64,000 bases of DNA from Flavobacterium araucananum (GCF_002222055.1 NZ_MUGS01000005.1:63319-127318), one strand, 5' to 3'. Positions 1-8,599 are shown, counted from the stretch's first letter. Made by a program: numbers and translations. Notes: generated by a model not told the origin, from the letters alone.

Positions 1-41
1 GACTGTAAACTGTAAACTGAATACTGAGACTGTAAACTAAT
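1..41. repeat. Simple intergenic repeat built on ctgtaaact/actga units
   Basis: The first 41 bases are an imperfect short tandem repeat: gactgtaaac occurs twice, with ctgtaaactgaatactga between the copies. The unit resembles the actgaaaact-type repeats near 16.7 kb and 32.3 kb. It lies directly downstream of the first minus-strand gene and may act at the 3' end of its transcript. The element may continue to the left of the window. Confidence 0.5.
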
Positions 42-1100
42 TTAATATCTATAGACAAAAGCATTAACGTTCATTCCTGCTCCAACAGAAGCAAAAATAA
101 CAACATCGCCTTTGTTAATTTCATGATTTTCGAGTTTGCCCTGAATCAATAAGTCATATAAAGTAGGTACAGTCGCAACGCTGCTGTTTCCTAAATCATG
201 AATACTCATTGGCATAATGTTTTCTGGCGCAGTTCTATCGTAGAGTTTATAAAAACGTGCAATAATTGCTTCGTCCATTTTTTCATTGGCTTGGTGAATC
301 AGGATTTTCTTTACTTCATCAATTCCAATTCCGCTTTTGTCCAGACAGCTTTTCATTGCACAAGGAACCTGGCTTAAAGCAAATTCATAAATCTTACGAC
401 CGTACATTTTAATGTATTTAATGTCTGGATCTAAATCAGGATTGTATGATTTTCCAAAGTATAAAAAGTTTGCTTCCTCATTAGCATAAGTAGCACTTTC
501 GTAAGATAGTAAACCAGTTTCATCATCAGAAGCTTCTAAAATCGAAGCACCTGCACCATCAGAATAAATCATAGAATCACGATCATGATCGTCTACAACT
601 CTTGACAGGGTTTCAGCACCAATTACCAGAACGCGTTTTGCCATGCCTGATTTAATAAAAGCATTTGCCTGAAGAACACCTTCAATCCATCCCGGACATC
701 CAAAAAGAATATCATAAGCCACACATTTAGGGTTTTTGATATCTAATTTGTTTTTAACACGAGTTGCCAAACTTGGTAAAATATCAGTTTGGTGTGTTCC
801 GGATTTGACATCGCCAAAATTATGGGCGAAAATAATATAATCTAAAGTTTCACGATCGATATTAGCATTTGCAAGCGCTCTCTCGGCAGCAAAAAAAGCT
901 AAATCAGATGAGGTATGTTGATCTTCGGCATAACGGCGATTTTCGATTCCGGTAATACCTTTAAATTTTTTTATTACAACTTCGTTAGGGTAACCAAAAG
1001 GAGTTCCGTCTTCATTCAAAAAAACATGATCACCAAAGTCAGTATTGCTTACTTCTTTGTTTGGAATATAGCTTCCTATGCCTATTATTTTTATTTTCAT
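42..1100 (-). CDS. 3-oxoacyl-ACP synthase III family protein (FabH-like)
   Basis: This is a 352-residue thiolase-fold condensing enzyme. The triad of the family is visible: Cys135 in ILFGCPGW, His269 in LIHQAN and Asn305 in DLGNSSVAT, which is the Cys-His-Asn arrangement of ketoacyl-ACP synthase III. Such enzymes condense an acyl-CoA starter with malonyl-ACP in the cytoplasm. At 352 residues it is longer than the usual FabH of about 320-335, with extra sequence around residues 25-40. It stands alone here, so it may be a second, specialised paralog for branched-chain starters or a secondary product and not the housekeeping fabH. The family call is secure; the substrate is unknown. Confidence 0.9.
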   Translation of the reverse strand: MKIKIIGIGSYIPNKEVSNTDFGDHVFLNEDGTPFGYPNEVVIKKFKGITGIENRRYAEDQHTSSDLAFFAAERALANANIDRETLDYIIFAHNFGDVKSGTHQTDILPSLATRVKNKLDIKNPKCVAYDILFGCPGWIEGVLQANAFIKSGMAKRVLVIGAETLSRVVDDHDRDSMIYSDGAGASILEASDDETGLLSYESATYANEEANFLYFGKSYNPDLDPDIKYIKMYGRKIYEFALSQVPCAMKSCLDKSGIGIDEVKKILIHQANEKMDEAIIARFYKLYDRTAPENIMPMSIHDLGNSSVATVPTLYDLLIQGKLENHEINKGDVVIFASVGAGMNVNAFVYRY

Positions 1101-1286
1101 TATTCAGTAATTATCCGATAAATTTATTGCTAAAGTATAAATAAAATCATGATAACTATCATAAAAAATACTATGCATGCATATAATTATGAAATAATAA
1201 TTATTTGTCGGATATATTGTTTATTTTTTAATGAATTTTGAGTTTAACCGAGATTTCAAACGTTTGAAATAAAAGCAAAGAGAAAT

Positions 1287-1355
1287 TTTTTTTGTTTCAA
1301 CATTCAAGTTTTGGGTTCTGCCACAAAGTGAAATTTGAATGTTGAAACAAAAAAA
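1287..1355. repeat. Perfect 21-bp inverted repeat with 27-nt loop
   Basis: The left arm at 1287-1307 and the right arm at 1335-1355 are exact reverse complements. Each has a core of gtttcaacattcaa or its complement and a run of seven T or A at the outer end. Transcribed, it would form a stable hairpin followed by U residues on either strand, so it could be a second terminator beyond the one next to gcvP. It could also be a small palindromic repeat element. Confidence 0.6.
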
Positions 1356-1361
1356 CAAAAA

Positions 1362-1396
1362 ATAAACCCGACAGGTTTTTAAAATCTGTCGGGCTT
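1362..1396 (-). terminator. Rho-independent terminator of gcvP
   Basis: The stem cccgacag (1367-1374) pairs with ctgtcggg (1386-1393) around an 11-nt loop. Read on the minus strand, it is followed by a T-rich run. It starts about 30 bases after the gcvP stop codon. Confidence 0.8.
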
Positions 1397-1423
1397 GGTA
1401 ATTTATGTAGAGAAAACTATTTC

Positions 1424-4273
1424 TTAGTTTTCCATATAAGCTTCAATAGGAGCACAGCTACAAACTAAGTTTCTGTCACCGTATGCATCATCTACACGAC
1501 GAACTGATGGCCAGAATTTATTTTCGGCGATGTATTCTAATGGGTAAGCTGCTTTTTCTCTTGTGTAAGGGAAAGCCCAATTGTCTGTCGTTAACATTGC
1601 CAATGTGTGCGGTGCATTTTTCAATACATTGTTTTTATCATCGGCTGTGGCAACTTCAATCTCTTTTCTGATTGAAATAAGAGCATCACAAAAACGATCT
1701 AATTCAGCTAAATCCTCAGATTCAGTAGGTTCGATCATTAAAGTTCCTGCTACAGGAAAAGAAACCGTAGGAGCATGGAAACCATAATCCATCAAACGCT
1801 TAGCGATATCACCAACTTCGATTCCGTTTTCTTTAAACGAACGACAATCTAAAATCATTTCGTGAGCTGCTCTTCCACATTCTCCGGTATAAAGAATTGG
1901 GTAGTGTCCTTCAAAACGGGCTTTCATGTAGTTGGCATTCAAAATAGCATGTTCTGTAGCACTTTTTAATCCTTCGGCACCCATCATTGTGATATAACCA
2001 TAAGAAATTAAACATACTAAAGCAGATCCGTAAGGTGCAGATGAAATTGCTGTAATAGCTTGTTCTCCGCCTACTTTAAGGATTGGGTTTGTTGGTAAAA
2101 AAGGAACCAGTTTTTCGTTTACACAAATAGGTCCAACTCCAGGTCCGCCACCACCGTGAGGGATAGCAAATGTTTTGTGTAAGTTTAAGTGACAAACGTC
2201 AGCACCAATTGTAGCAGGATTTGTTAATCCAACTTGTGCGTTCATATTTGCACCATCCATATATACTAATCCGCCATTGTCGTGGATTAATTTTGTAATT
2301 TCAATAATCGAAGATTCGAAAACTCCGTGAGTCGAAGGATAAGTAACCATTAAACACGATAAATCGTCTTTGTGTTCAATCGCTTTTTCTCTCAAATCTT
2401 CTACATCAATGTTTCCTTCCGGAGTCGTTTTAGTCACGATGATTTTCATTCCGGCCATAGCGGCAGAAGCAGGATTGGTTCCGTGAGCCGATGAAGGAAT
2501 TAAACATACATTACGGTGACTTTCGTTTCTTGATAAGTGGTAAGCGCGAATAGCCATTAGACCGGCATATTCTCCCTGAGCTCCAGAGTTTGGTTGTAAT
2601 GTTGTTCCGGCAAAACCTGTAATTACATTTAATTGGTGCTCTAATTTTTTAAGCATCGTGATATAACCTTCAGCTTGTTCTACTGGTGCAAATGGGTGAA
2701 TGCTGTTCCAGTTTGGCATTGATAAAGGCAACATTTCTGAAGCTGCGTTTAATTTCATTGTACAAGAACCTAATGAAATCATTGAATGATTCAACGATAA
2801 ATCTTTACGCTCCAATTTTTTGATGTAACGCATGATCTGACTTTCTGAGTGATGATTGTTAAAAACATCATGCGTTAAGAAAGGCGATGTTCTTTCTAAT
2901 GAAGCAGGTAATTGATTTGTAACTGCTAATTCAGAAACAGTAATAGTTTCTTTTCCTAAAGCCTCAGCAAAAATGGCAACAATTTGGTTGATGTCAGTAA
3001 TTGAAGTTGTTTCGTTTAACGAAATAGAAATCGTATCGGCATCAACATAAAAGAAGTTAACCTCGTTTTTCTCTGCAATAGCTTTTACTTTTTGAGCATC
3101 TGCTTTTACCAAAATAGTATCAAAGAAAGCCGTGTTGGTTTGAAAAACTCCTAGTTTATTTAAAGCTTCAGCAGTAGTAACCGCCGATGCGTGAACTTTA
3201 TTTGCAATATATTGTAATCCTTTTGGTCCGTGGTAAACCGCATACATTCCAGCCATAACCGCCAGTAAAACCTGAGCGGTACAAATATTTGAAGTTGCTT
3301 TTTCACGTTTAATATGCTGCTCACGGGTTCCTAAAGCCATACGTAAAGCGCGGTTTCCATTTACATCAATAGAAACTCCAATAATACGACCTGGCATAGA
3401 TCGTTTGTATTCGTCTTTAGTGGCAAAAAAAGCAGCGTGAGGACCACCATAGCCCATTGGTACACCAAAACGTTGTGAAGTTCCAACTACTACTGCAGCT
3501 CCCATTTCTCCCGGAGAAGTTAGAGTCGCTAATGATAAGATATCGGCAGCAAAGGCAACTTTGATTTCGTTTTCTTTTGCTTTAGCAACAAAAGCGCTAT
3601 AATCGTTTACCTGACCGTATTTTCCCGGATATTGTAAAATGGCTCCAAAGAACTCATTCGAAAAATCAAAGTTTTCGTGGTTACCAACCACTAATTCAAT
3701 CCCGATAGGAGTCGAACGAGTTTGAAGGATTGATAAAGTTTGTGGTAAAATCTCTTCAGAAACGAAGAATTTGTTTGTATTATTTTTCTTTTGGTCACGT
3801 GTGCGAACGTCAAATAACAAAGCCATAGCTTCGGCAGCAGCAGTTCCTTCATCTAATAAAGAAGCGTTTGCAATTTCCATTCCTGTAAGTTCGATAACTG
3901 TAGTCTGGAAATTTAAAATTGCCTCAAGACGACCTTGAGCAATTTCTGCCTGATACGGCGTGTAAGCAGTATACCATCCTGGATTTTCGAAGATATTTCT
4001 TTGAATTGGAGCAGGAACGATAGTAGGATGATATCCCAAACCAATATAGGATTTGAATACTTTATTTTTCTTTCCTAATTCCTGAATATGATTTGCAAAT
4101 TCGTATTCCGTCATTGCAGGGTCCAAATTCAAAGGTGCTTTTAAACGAATGTCATCCGGAAGGGTTTCGTAAACAAGTTGTTCGATCGATTCAACTCCAA
4201 TGGTTTGTAACATGTGTTGAAGATCTGTTTCTCTTGGGCCAATGTGTCTTAAAGCAAAAGCATCTGTTTTCAT
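1424..4273 (-). CDS. gcvP: Glycine dehydrogenase (decarboxylating), P-protein
   Basis: This 949-residue protein is the full-length single-chain P-protein of the glycine cleavage system. It decarboxylates glycine with pyridoxal phosphate and passes the aminomethyl group to the H-protein lipoyl arm. The PLP lysine is Lys700 in the motif NLHKTFAIPHGGGGPG, and both the N-terminal and C-terminal halves typical of the long form are present. The gcvT and gcvH genes are not adjacent, so the system is encoded at separate loci. The gene is monocistronic, with a strong terminator behind it. A possible -7 box, TAATTTTG on the minus strand (4390-4397), lies about 117 bases upstream but lacks a well-spaced TTG. 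Confidence 0.97.
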   Translation of the reverse strand: MKTDAFALRHIGPRETDLQHMLQTIGVESIEQLVYETLPDDIRLKAPLNLDPAMTEYEFANHIQELGKKNKVFKSYIGLGYHPTIVPAPIQRNIFENPGWYTAYTPYQAEIAQGRLEAILNFQTTVIELTGMEIANASLLDEGTAAAEAMALLFDVRTRDQKKNNTNKFFVSEEILPQTLSILQTRSTPIGIELVVGNHENFDFSNEFFGAILQYPGKYGQVNDYSAFVAKAKENEIKVAFAADILSLATLTSPGEMGAAVVVGTSQRFGVPMGYGGPHAAFFATKDEYKRSMPGRIIGVSIDVNGNRALRMALGTREQHIKREKATSNICTAQVLLAVMAGMYAVYHGPKGLQYIANKVHASAVTTAEALNKLGVFQTNTAFFDTILVKADAQKVKAIAEKNEVNFFYVDADTISISLNETTSITDINQIVAIFAEALGKETITVSELAVTNQLPASLERTSPFLTHDVFNNHHSESQIMRYIKKLERKDLSLNHSMISLGSCTMKLNAASEMLPLSMPNWNSIHPFAPVEQAEGYITMLKKLEHQLNVITGFAGTTLQPNSGAQGEYAGLMAIRAYHLSRNESHRNVCLIPSSAHGTNPASAAMAGMKIIVTKTTPEGNIDVEDLREKAIEHKDDLSCLMVTYPSTHGVFESSIIEITKLIHDNGGLVYMDGANMNAQVGLTNPATIGADVCHLNLHKTFAIPHGGGGPGVGPICVNEKLVPFLPTNPILKVGGEQAITAISSAPYGSALVCLISYGYITMMGAEGLKSATEHAILNANYMKARFEGHYPILYTGECGRAAHEMILDCRSFKENGIEVGDIAKRLMDYGFHAPTVSFPVAGTLMIEPTESEDLAELDRFCDALISIRKEIEVATADDKNNVLKNAPHTLAMLTTDNWAFPYTREKAAYPLEYIAENKFWPSVRRVDDAYGDRNLVCSCAPIEAYMEN

Positions 4274-4493
4274 TTGTAGCTATCTATTTTTTAAAGGCAA
4301 TGCAATTTGCAGAGTGTATTTTTTGACTTAATCAAGTGTTACACAACGCTTATTACATTTTATAGTAAATGTGTTGTTTTTTTGTGGCGCAAAATTAAGT
4401 ATTATTAATAATTTAATAGGTATTTTTAACTTCAATTTTTATGAAATTTACAACTAAAGAGTTGATTTGTTAATAATTGATTAGATTTAAGAA

Positions 4494-5300
4494 ATGAAAC
4501 TACTCAAACAGATATTCGATTTTTACCTCAATAGCAGTATTCATGTGGCTTTGTCCTGTTATGCTTTGGTTCAGATTACATTTCATGTGTTTCATATTCA
4601 ATATGATGAGCCAATGGCGTTGTTCGTTTTTTTTGGAACAATTGTGGGGTATAATTTTGTTAAATATGATGCATTAGTTCGGGTGCAGCAAAAACCAATA
4701 GGAAATCAACTCAAAATTATCGCTCTTCTAAGTTTAGTTTCATTGTTTCTGGTTGGGTATTATTTTTTCCATTTAAAGCGGATCACCCAAATTATTTCGG
4801 TTATAATTTTTGTCATAACAGCTCTTTATACACTTCCGTTTTTTCCTAATCGTAGAAACGCCAGAAATTGGGCAGGCGTAAAAATTTATATTGTTGCACT
4901 TTGTTGGGTTGGGGCAACATTGGTTTTGCCTTATATAAATGCCGAAATCCCCTTTACCGGCAACTTTTATATAAAATGCATTCAGCGTTTTGTATTGGTT
5001 TTTGTACTGATCTTAGTTTTTGAGATTTTAGATTTGGCAAATGATGATCCGCATTTACAAACCGTTCCGCAAACAATAGGAGTAAAGCGAACCAAAATTT
5101 TAGGATTTTCACTTTTGGTTCCGTTCTGGATTGTGGGAATATTAACCTTCAGTTTTCATGATCTCATTATAAACCTTATTATGGTGGTGATGCTCATGTT
5201 GTTTATTTTATTCGCAAACTCTAATCGATCCAAATATTATACGTCTTTCTGGGTCGAAAGTGTCCCAATTTTTTGGTGGTTAATGATTGTTTTTCTCTAA
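4494..5300 (+). CDS. Divergent UbiA-like prenyltransferase family membrane protein
   Basis: This 268-residue polytopic membrane protein has about eight or nine hydrophobic segments. Two regions resemble the aspartate-rich motifs of UbiA-type prenyltransferases. The first is GYNFVKYD (residues 52-59), a reduced form of NDxxDxxxD. The second is EILDLANDDPHLQTVPQTIG (177-196), close to the DxxxD...TxPxxxG pattern of the second motif. The first motif has lost several acidic residues, so activity is uncertain. It is transcribed away from gcvP and has no obvious partner gene. Known family members attach prenyl chains to quinone, heme or lipid acceptors; no acceptor can be inferred here. Confidence 0.6.
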   Translation: MKLLKQIFDFYLNSSIHVALSCYALVQITFHVFHIQYDEPMALFVFFGTIVGYNFVKYDALVRVQQKPIGNQLKIIALLSLVSLFLVGYYFFHLKRITQIISVIIFVITALYTLPFFPNRRNARNWAGVKIYIVALCWVGATLVLPYINAEIPFTGNFYIKCIQRFVLVFVLILVFEILDLANDDPHLQTVPQTIGVKRTKILGFSLLVPFWIVGILTFSFHDLIINLIMVVMLMLFILFANSNRSKYYTSFWVESVPIFWWLMIVFL

Positions 5301-5330
5301 TAAAAGGCATCGAAATTTCTAGAATTATTT

Positions 5331-5426
5331 GGGCGTGTTTCGCCAAAAAAGGCGAACCGGGCTTTCGGCTATATCTTTTATTCTGCTCCGCTTCATAAAA
5401 GGATAGCGCCTTAATCCCTCACGCAA
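5331..5426. repeat. Dispersed palindromic repeat element
   Basis: A roughly 95-bp element is bounded by gggcgtg (5331-5337) and cacgc (5420-5424). Inside are a hairpin ttcgcc-aaaaaa-ggcgaa (5339-5356) and a second imperfect palindrome pairing cttttat with ataaaag around tctgctccgcttc. It is much more GC-rich than its surroundings. The layout of gggcgt, a cgggctttcggct core, ctttt/aaaag arms and aatccctcacgc matches what I recall as a common intergenic repeat of Flavobacterium genomes. That family assignment rests on memory and not on a search. Confidence 0.6.
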
Positions 5427-5489
5427 ACGTAAAAGGAGAAATCTTATTTTCAAAAGAAAGTAAATGAATCAGTTTAGTTATTGAATTGT

Positions 5490-5558
5490 CTCCAGCTTTA
5501 GCTGGAGGCTATTCAAAAAAATGACATTGTAAAATCTGCCTCCCGATAGCTATCGGGA
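5490..5558. repeat. Hairpin plus 18-bp palindrome (tcccgatagctatcggga)
   Basis: The stem ctccagc/gctggag (5490-5496 and 5501-5507, loop ttta) is followed by a perfect palindrome at 5541-5558. A related palindrome, tcccgaagcttcggga, occurs at 37354-37369. Both have the form CCCGAWAGCTWTCGGG or a slightly shorter version of it. They sit downstream of the minus-strand DUF1090 gene and could help stop its transcript. Confidence 0.5.
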
Positions 5559-5591
5559 CTGCCTAATCTGCGAGAGAAAAATTTAAAACAA

Positions 5592-5990
5592 TTATTTTGT
5601 TTTTTGTTCCGCCAATGCTTTATTCAAATCAGCTTTAGATTCGTCTAGTTTTTTTCTTTTTTTGGCAATTTTTTCTTTGCTTTCCTGATCTTTAATCGCT
5701 TTGTTTAGATCATCGGTTTTCTCCTTAACTTTTTGTTGTTTTTCTTTTACCTTTTTGTCAAGATCAGTCGTTACTGTTTTTGTTGTGCAATTCTTTTTAG
5801 TTTTCGAAATGGCATCTTCAACCCCTTTTATTTGGTTTTGATTTCCTGCTTTTTTTGCAGCAACCAATTTAGTGTTTAATTCACATAATTTTCTTTCGCA
5901 ACCTTTAAGAGTTGTACAATTACTTTGCGCAAATCCTATAAAAGAAATGGCGAAGAAAGCCAGCGATAAAATTTTAGTTTTTAAAGTCAT
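5592..5990 (-). CDS. DUF1090-like small periplasmic protein
   Basis: This 132-residue protein has a signal peptide ending in FAQ (about residue 21). The following part reads CTTLKGCERKLCELNTKL and resembles the DUF1090 pattern of YqjC in E. coli: C...GCExKxC, a helix with a GN turn, then a final Cys near residue 68. The rest is a lysine-, glutamate- and aspartate-rich helix likely to form a coiled coil. The four cysteines would form disulfides in the periplasm. It is the last gene of the minus-strand cluster headed by the GbsR-type regulator, 59 bases after the SRPBCC gene. Its function is unknown in any organism I can name. Confidence 0.7.
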   Translation of the reverse strand: MTLKTKILSLAFFAISFIGFAQSNCTTLKGCERKLCELNTKLVAAKKAGNQNQIKGVEDAISKTKKNCTTKTVTTDLDKKVKEKQQKVKEKTDDLNKAIKDQESKEKIAKKRKKLDESKADLNKALAEQKTK

Positions 5991-6049
5991 ATCTTTATTT
6001 TTAATGAGTTATTAATTGTCTGAACTATTATAAAAGTAAGAAAATTATT

Positions 6050-6505
6050 TTAATTCTGTTTTTCAGAAACTTCTTTAAGGGTTTTATTTCTTTCTAAAAG
6101 AAAATTTATAAGGTGTTTTTTCAGGAACAAAGAATCAAAAGCCTGACCAAAGATTCCAAAAGGAGTTTCATATTGTAGTTTGTCTTTCATGATTGTGATG
6201 CCATTTTGTTCTTGAAAAAAATGTTCATGTTTAAAGAATTTGAATTTTCCTTCTTCCATTTCATCCACAAAATAATCATAAAATGTCATTGCGGTAATCC
6301 GGCTTTTGTGCGTGAGGTAAAACCCAAAATGTTTACCGCGCCAGGTTACCGTTTCGTTTAAATTAATCAATCCAGAAGTTATTCCTGCAATGGCAATTTC
6401 ATCTGATTTACTGGCAGATTGTTGGTGAATATCGATATTTCTTGAGGCATCAAAAACGATTTGTTTTGGTGTTTTTATTTTTGTTGTGAGATGGATTGTT
6501 GTCAT
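6050..6505 (-). CDS. SRPBCC family protein (START-like ligand-binding fold)
   Basis: This 151-residue cytoplasmic protein shows the usual opening of cell-division-associated SRPBCC proteins: a beta strand with IHLTTKIKTP, a helix around VFDASRNIDIH, a strand with ETVTWRGKHFG, and a C-terminal helix near residues 118-147. The fold binds hydrophobic ligands. Relatives of this domain are often next to, or fused to, TIGR01777-type epimerases, and the gene upstream here is exactly such an epimerase. The two are separated by 223 bases of repeat sequence, so co-transcription is likely but not proven. The ligand is unknown. Confidence 0.75.
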   Translation of the reverse strand: MTTIHLTTKIKTPKQIVFDASRNIDIHQQSASKSDEIAIAGITSGLINLNETVTWRGKHFGFYLTHKSRITAMTFYDYFVDEMEEGKFKFFKHEHFFQEQNGITIMKDKLQYETPFGIFGQAFDSLFLKKHLINFLLERNKTLKEVSEKQN

Positions 6506-6525
6506 AATTAGTAAGAATGTTTTAA

Positions 6526-6686
6526 GTCCCAGCGGGACGACATATTTATAGAAACATGCAAGAAAAGATGATTGAGCCCCGGCGGGGTGCTATATTTATC
6601 GATTATTACCAAAAATATATCGCTCCGCTGGAGCTTAGGGAAGAACCTATTGTGTTTTTTCTATAAATATTTTGCTCCGTTGGAGC
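6526..6686. repeat. Array of four small hairpins with atatttat spacers
   Basis: Four short hairpins occur about 50 bases apart: gtccc-agc-gggac (6526-6538), cccc-ggc-gggg (6577-6587), gctcc-gct-ggagc (6622-6634) and gctcc-gtt-ggagc (6674-6686). The first two are followed by atatttat. The last two are preceded by aaatatat or ataaatat. The whole array is therefore two units facing two units of opposite orientation. It fills the gap between the epimerase and SRPBCC genes. Confidence 0.65.
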
Positions 6687-6728
6687 TATAAGATAGAAGA
6701 TTTGTTTATTTGCCCTTGGCAAAGTTGT

Positions 6729-7637
6729 TTAGCGCAGTAAATCTCGAAAAGCGGTATCAATATCCCCAAACTTAAATTCAAATCCATTTTCTAAAAGCTT
6801 TTTAGGAATCACATTTCTACTTTTCAAAACCAATTCAGTTTCTGTTCGAATAAAGAAAGATCCCATTTCTAGTAGAAAAGCATTCATCGGAATCCCGAAA
6901 GGAAAGCCAACGGCTTTTCTAAGTCTTTGCATAAAGTCAGCATTGCGAGTGGGTTGCGGAGAAACAATATTTATGACGCCGGTCATTTTTTTTTCAATAA
7001 TAAAATTAATTGCATTGGCGAAATCATCTTCATGAATCCAGCTTATAAACTGATTTCCTTTTCCTTGTTTTCCTCCAAAACCTATTTTTGCCAAAGTTTT
7101 AAGCGGAATAAAAGCGCCGCCATTTTTACCTAAAACGATAGAAGTTCGCAAAGCTGTTTTTAAAGTATTTGGAGTTTCAGTTTTAAAGAATGTTTTCTCC
7201 CAAGAAAGAGCCACATTAATAGAAAAGTCATTTCCAATTTCGCCATCAACTTCATCCATTTGTTTGTCTAACGAAAATCGATAAATAGTTGAGGTAGATG
7301 AATTCAGCCAATGTTTGGGTGGAGTTGCACAATTCAACACCGCTTTGTTGAGAATCTTGGTACTTTCGATACGAGATAATAAAATTTCTTTTTTATTTGC
7401 TTTGGTATATCGACAATCAACAGATTTTCCGGCAAGGTTAATTAAAACCGTAGCATTTTCTAATTCACTTTCCCAACCAGAAAAAGTTTTGGCGTTCCAG
7501 TTTACATATTTTATTCCGTCAATTGCTTGAGATTTTCCCCGGGTTAGAATTACAATTTCCTCAAATTTATTTTTGAAGTGATTCACTAAAACCTGTCCTA
7601 AAAAACCGGTTCCGGCTGCTATGATGAGTTTTTTCAT
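6729..7637 (-). CDS. TIGR01777 family NAD(P)-binding epimerase-like protein
   Basis: This 302-residue extended short-chain dehydrogenase has an N-terminal nucleotide-binding loop, AGTGFLGQVL (about residues 8-17), and a C-terminal domain of the DUF1731 type (from about GFPFGIPMNAFLLEMG to the end). The family includes YfcH of E. coli. It is annotated as an epimerase or, wrongly, as a cell-division inhibitor; the substrate is unknown. I start it at the methionine of MKKLII because the upstream in-frame extension is read from the arm of an inverted-repeat element, not from protein-like sequence. It sits between the DCC1-like gene and the SRPBCC gene on the same strand. Confidence 0.85.
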   Translation of the reverse strand: MKKLIIAAGTGFLGQVLVNHFKNKFEEIVILTRGKSQAIDGIKYVNWNAKTFSGWESELENATVLINLAGKSVDCRYTKANKKEILLSRIESTKILNKAVLNCATPPKHWLNSSTSTIYRFSLDKQMDEVDGEIGNDFSINVALSWEKTFFKTETPNTLKTALRTSIVLGKNGGAFIPLKTLAKIGFGGKQGKGNQFISWIHEDDFANAINFIIEKKMTGVINIVSPQPTRNADFMQRLRKAVGFPFGIPMNAFLLEMGSFFIRTETELVLKSRNVIPKKLLENGFEFKFGDIDTAFRDLLR

Positions 7638-7650
7638 TTGAGTTTTTTTA

Positions 7651-7766
7651 GCCACAACCCGAGCCGATAGCGAACAGGCGAAGCAATTACACAAATTAGC
7701 ACAAATTTTTAAATGTATAAAACAATTGCAAAAAGTAATTCGTGAAAATTAATGTAATTCGTGGCA
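7651..7766. repeat. Large inverted repeat with an insertion in one arm
   Basis: The right arm (7732-7766, ending aattcgtggc) reads on the other strand as gccacgaattacattaattt and onward. The left arm has the same order, gccac then aattacacaaattagcacaaatt, but with about 28 GC-rich bases (7656-7684) placed between gccac and aattac. Leaving out this insertion, about 22 of 27 positions agree. It looks like a palindromic intergenic element interrupted in its left arm. Confidence 0.55.
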
Positions 7767-7780
7767 ACCTATTTTTTTAA

Positions 7781-8599
7781 TTAATTTAAGATGAGGAGTA
7801 AAGCAAGAATTCGATAAAGTATCCATGTATAACAAAGATAATATGGAAGTTTTAGAATTTTAATTCTTCTAAAATGTTCTGTAAACATGATCAAAACTGT
7901 TATCGCAAACCAACCTAAAATGATAATTGCCGGAATATTTATAAACTGACTTACAATTAAAATTGGCATCAAAATTAAAGAGCCCATTAAAGAAACGGTC
8001 ATTAAATTTCCTGCATAATTGATGATAGTTTGTTTGTCGAATTTTAAAAGAAACAAGCTTTGAAAAACGATTTGACCAAAAGCTAAAGCAACTTCTCTAA
8101 CTATACTTGTTTTAGGTAAAACAGGAATCAAATTAGAATAACCAAATAAAACAAACGTCGTTATCGTTAAGGTAAATGCGATAAAAAGAAAACGGTATTT
8201 GTAATTGAAATCCGGAACGCATTGCAACTTGTTTTCTGCCTTTACATTTCCGGGAATTATTACCTTTCTATTATAAGAAACAAAAGAATACATTTTTCTA
8301 AGAATATAATGTACGGGTTTTATAGTCGCTATTTTTTCGATTAACGGGAAAGAAAATCCAACCACTTTTATTAAACTATCAATTCCGTAAGTAACAGTTT
8401 TGGTTTTGTTATTGACCAAAGCAATTTCGTTTGGCGCGCGTTTTAAGTCTACAAAATTTTGTTCTTCTTCAGACAATTGACAATATGATTTTCTTCCGTT
8501 TTCATCCAGCATACCACTTTTTACAAATCCAGTTGTGTACAAACTGCAAAGTGGGCAATCTTCATCATAAAGCAAAGTTTGATTTTCGAGCGTTTTCAT
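7781..8599 (-). CDS. DCC1-like thiol-disulfide oxidoreductase family membrane protein
   Basis: The 272-residue protein begins with YDEDCPLCSLYT (Cys15 and Cys18), the DxxCxxC signature of the DUF393/DCC1-like family, which has a thioredoxin-type active site. About 130 N-terminal residues form that domain. The C-terminal half (from about residue 135) has four hydrophobic segments, so the protein is membrane-anchored. The family is predicted to carry out thiol-disulfide or related redox chemistry, with no confirmed substrate here. It lies 52 bases behind the DUF2071 gene on the same strand and is likely part of the regulated cluster. Confidence 0.8.
   Translation of the reverse strand: MKTLENQTLLYDEDCPLCSLYTTGFVKSGMLDENGRKSYCQLSEEEQNFVDLKRAPNEIALVNNKTKTVTYGIDSLIKVVGFSFPLIEKIATIKPVHYILRKMYSFVSYNRKVIIPGNVKAENKLQCVPDFNYKYRFLFIAFTLTITTFVLFGYSNLIPVLPKTSIVREVALAFGQIVFQSLFLLKFDKQTIINYAGNLMTVSLMGSLILMPILIVSQFINIPAIIILGWFAITVLIMFTEHFRRIKILKLPYYLCYTWILYRILALLLILN

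Larger units (their letters stand above)
1101..1423. other. Intergenic region with inverted repeat and gcvP terminator
   Basis: This 323-bp gap separates two minus-strand genes. The part next to gcvP holds an intrinsic terminator and a separate perfect 21-bp inverted repeat, both listed on their own. The part next to the FabH-like gene is very AT-rich. Its best -7-like match on the minus strand is TACTTTAG near 1126-1133, a 7 of 8 match to TAnnTTTG with no good TTG upstream, so no promoter is claimed. No open reading frame of note is present. Confidence 0.6.

Noticed and set aside
7638-7694. Longer start of the epimerase gene (MCNCFACSLSARVV...)
   Set aside because: The extra residues are read from the arm of an inverted-repeat element, and the NAD-binding fold begins directly after the chosen start.
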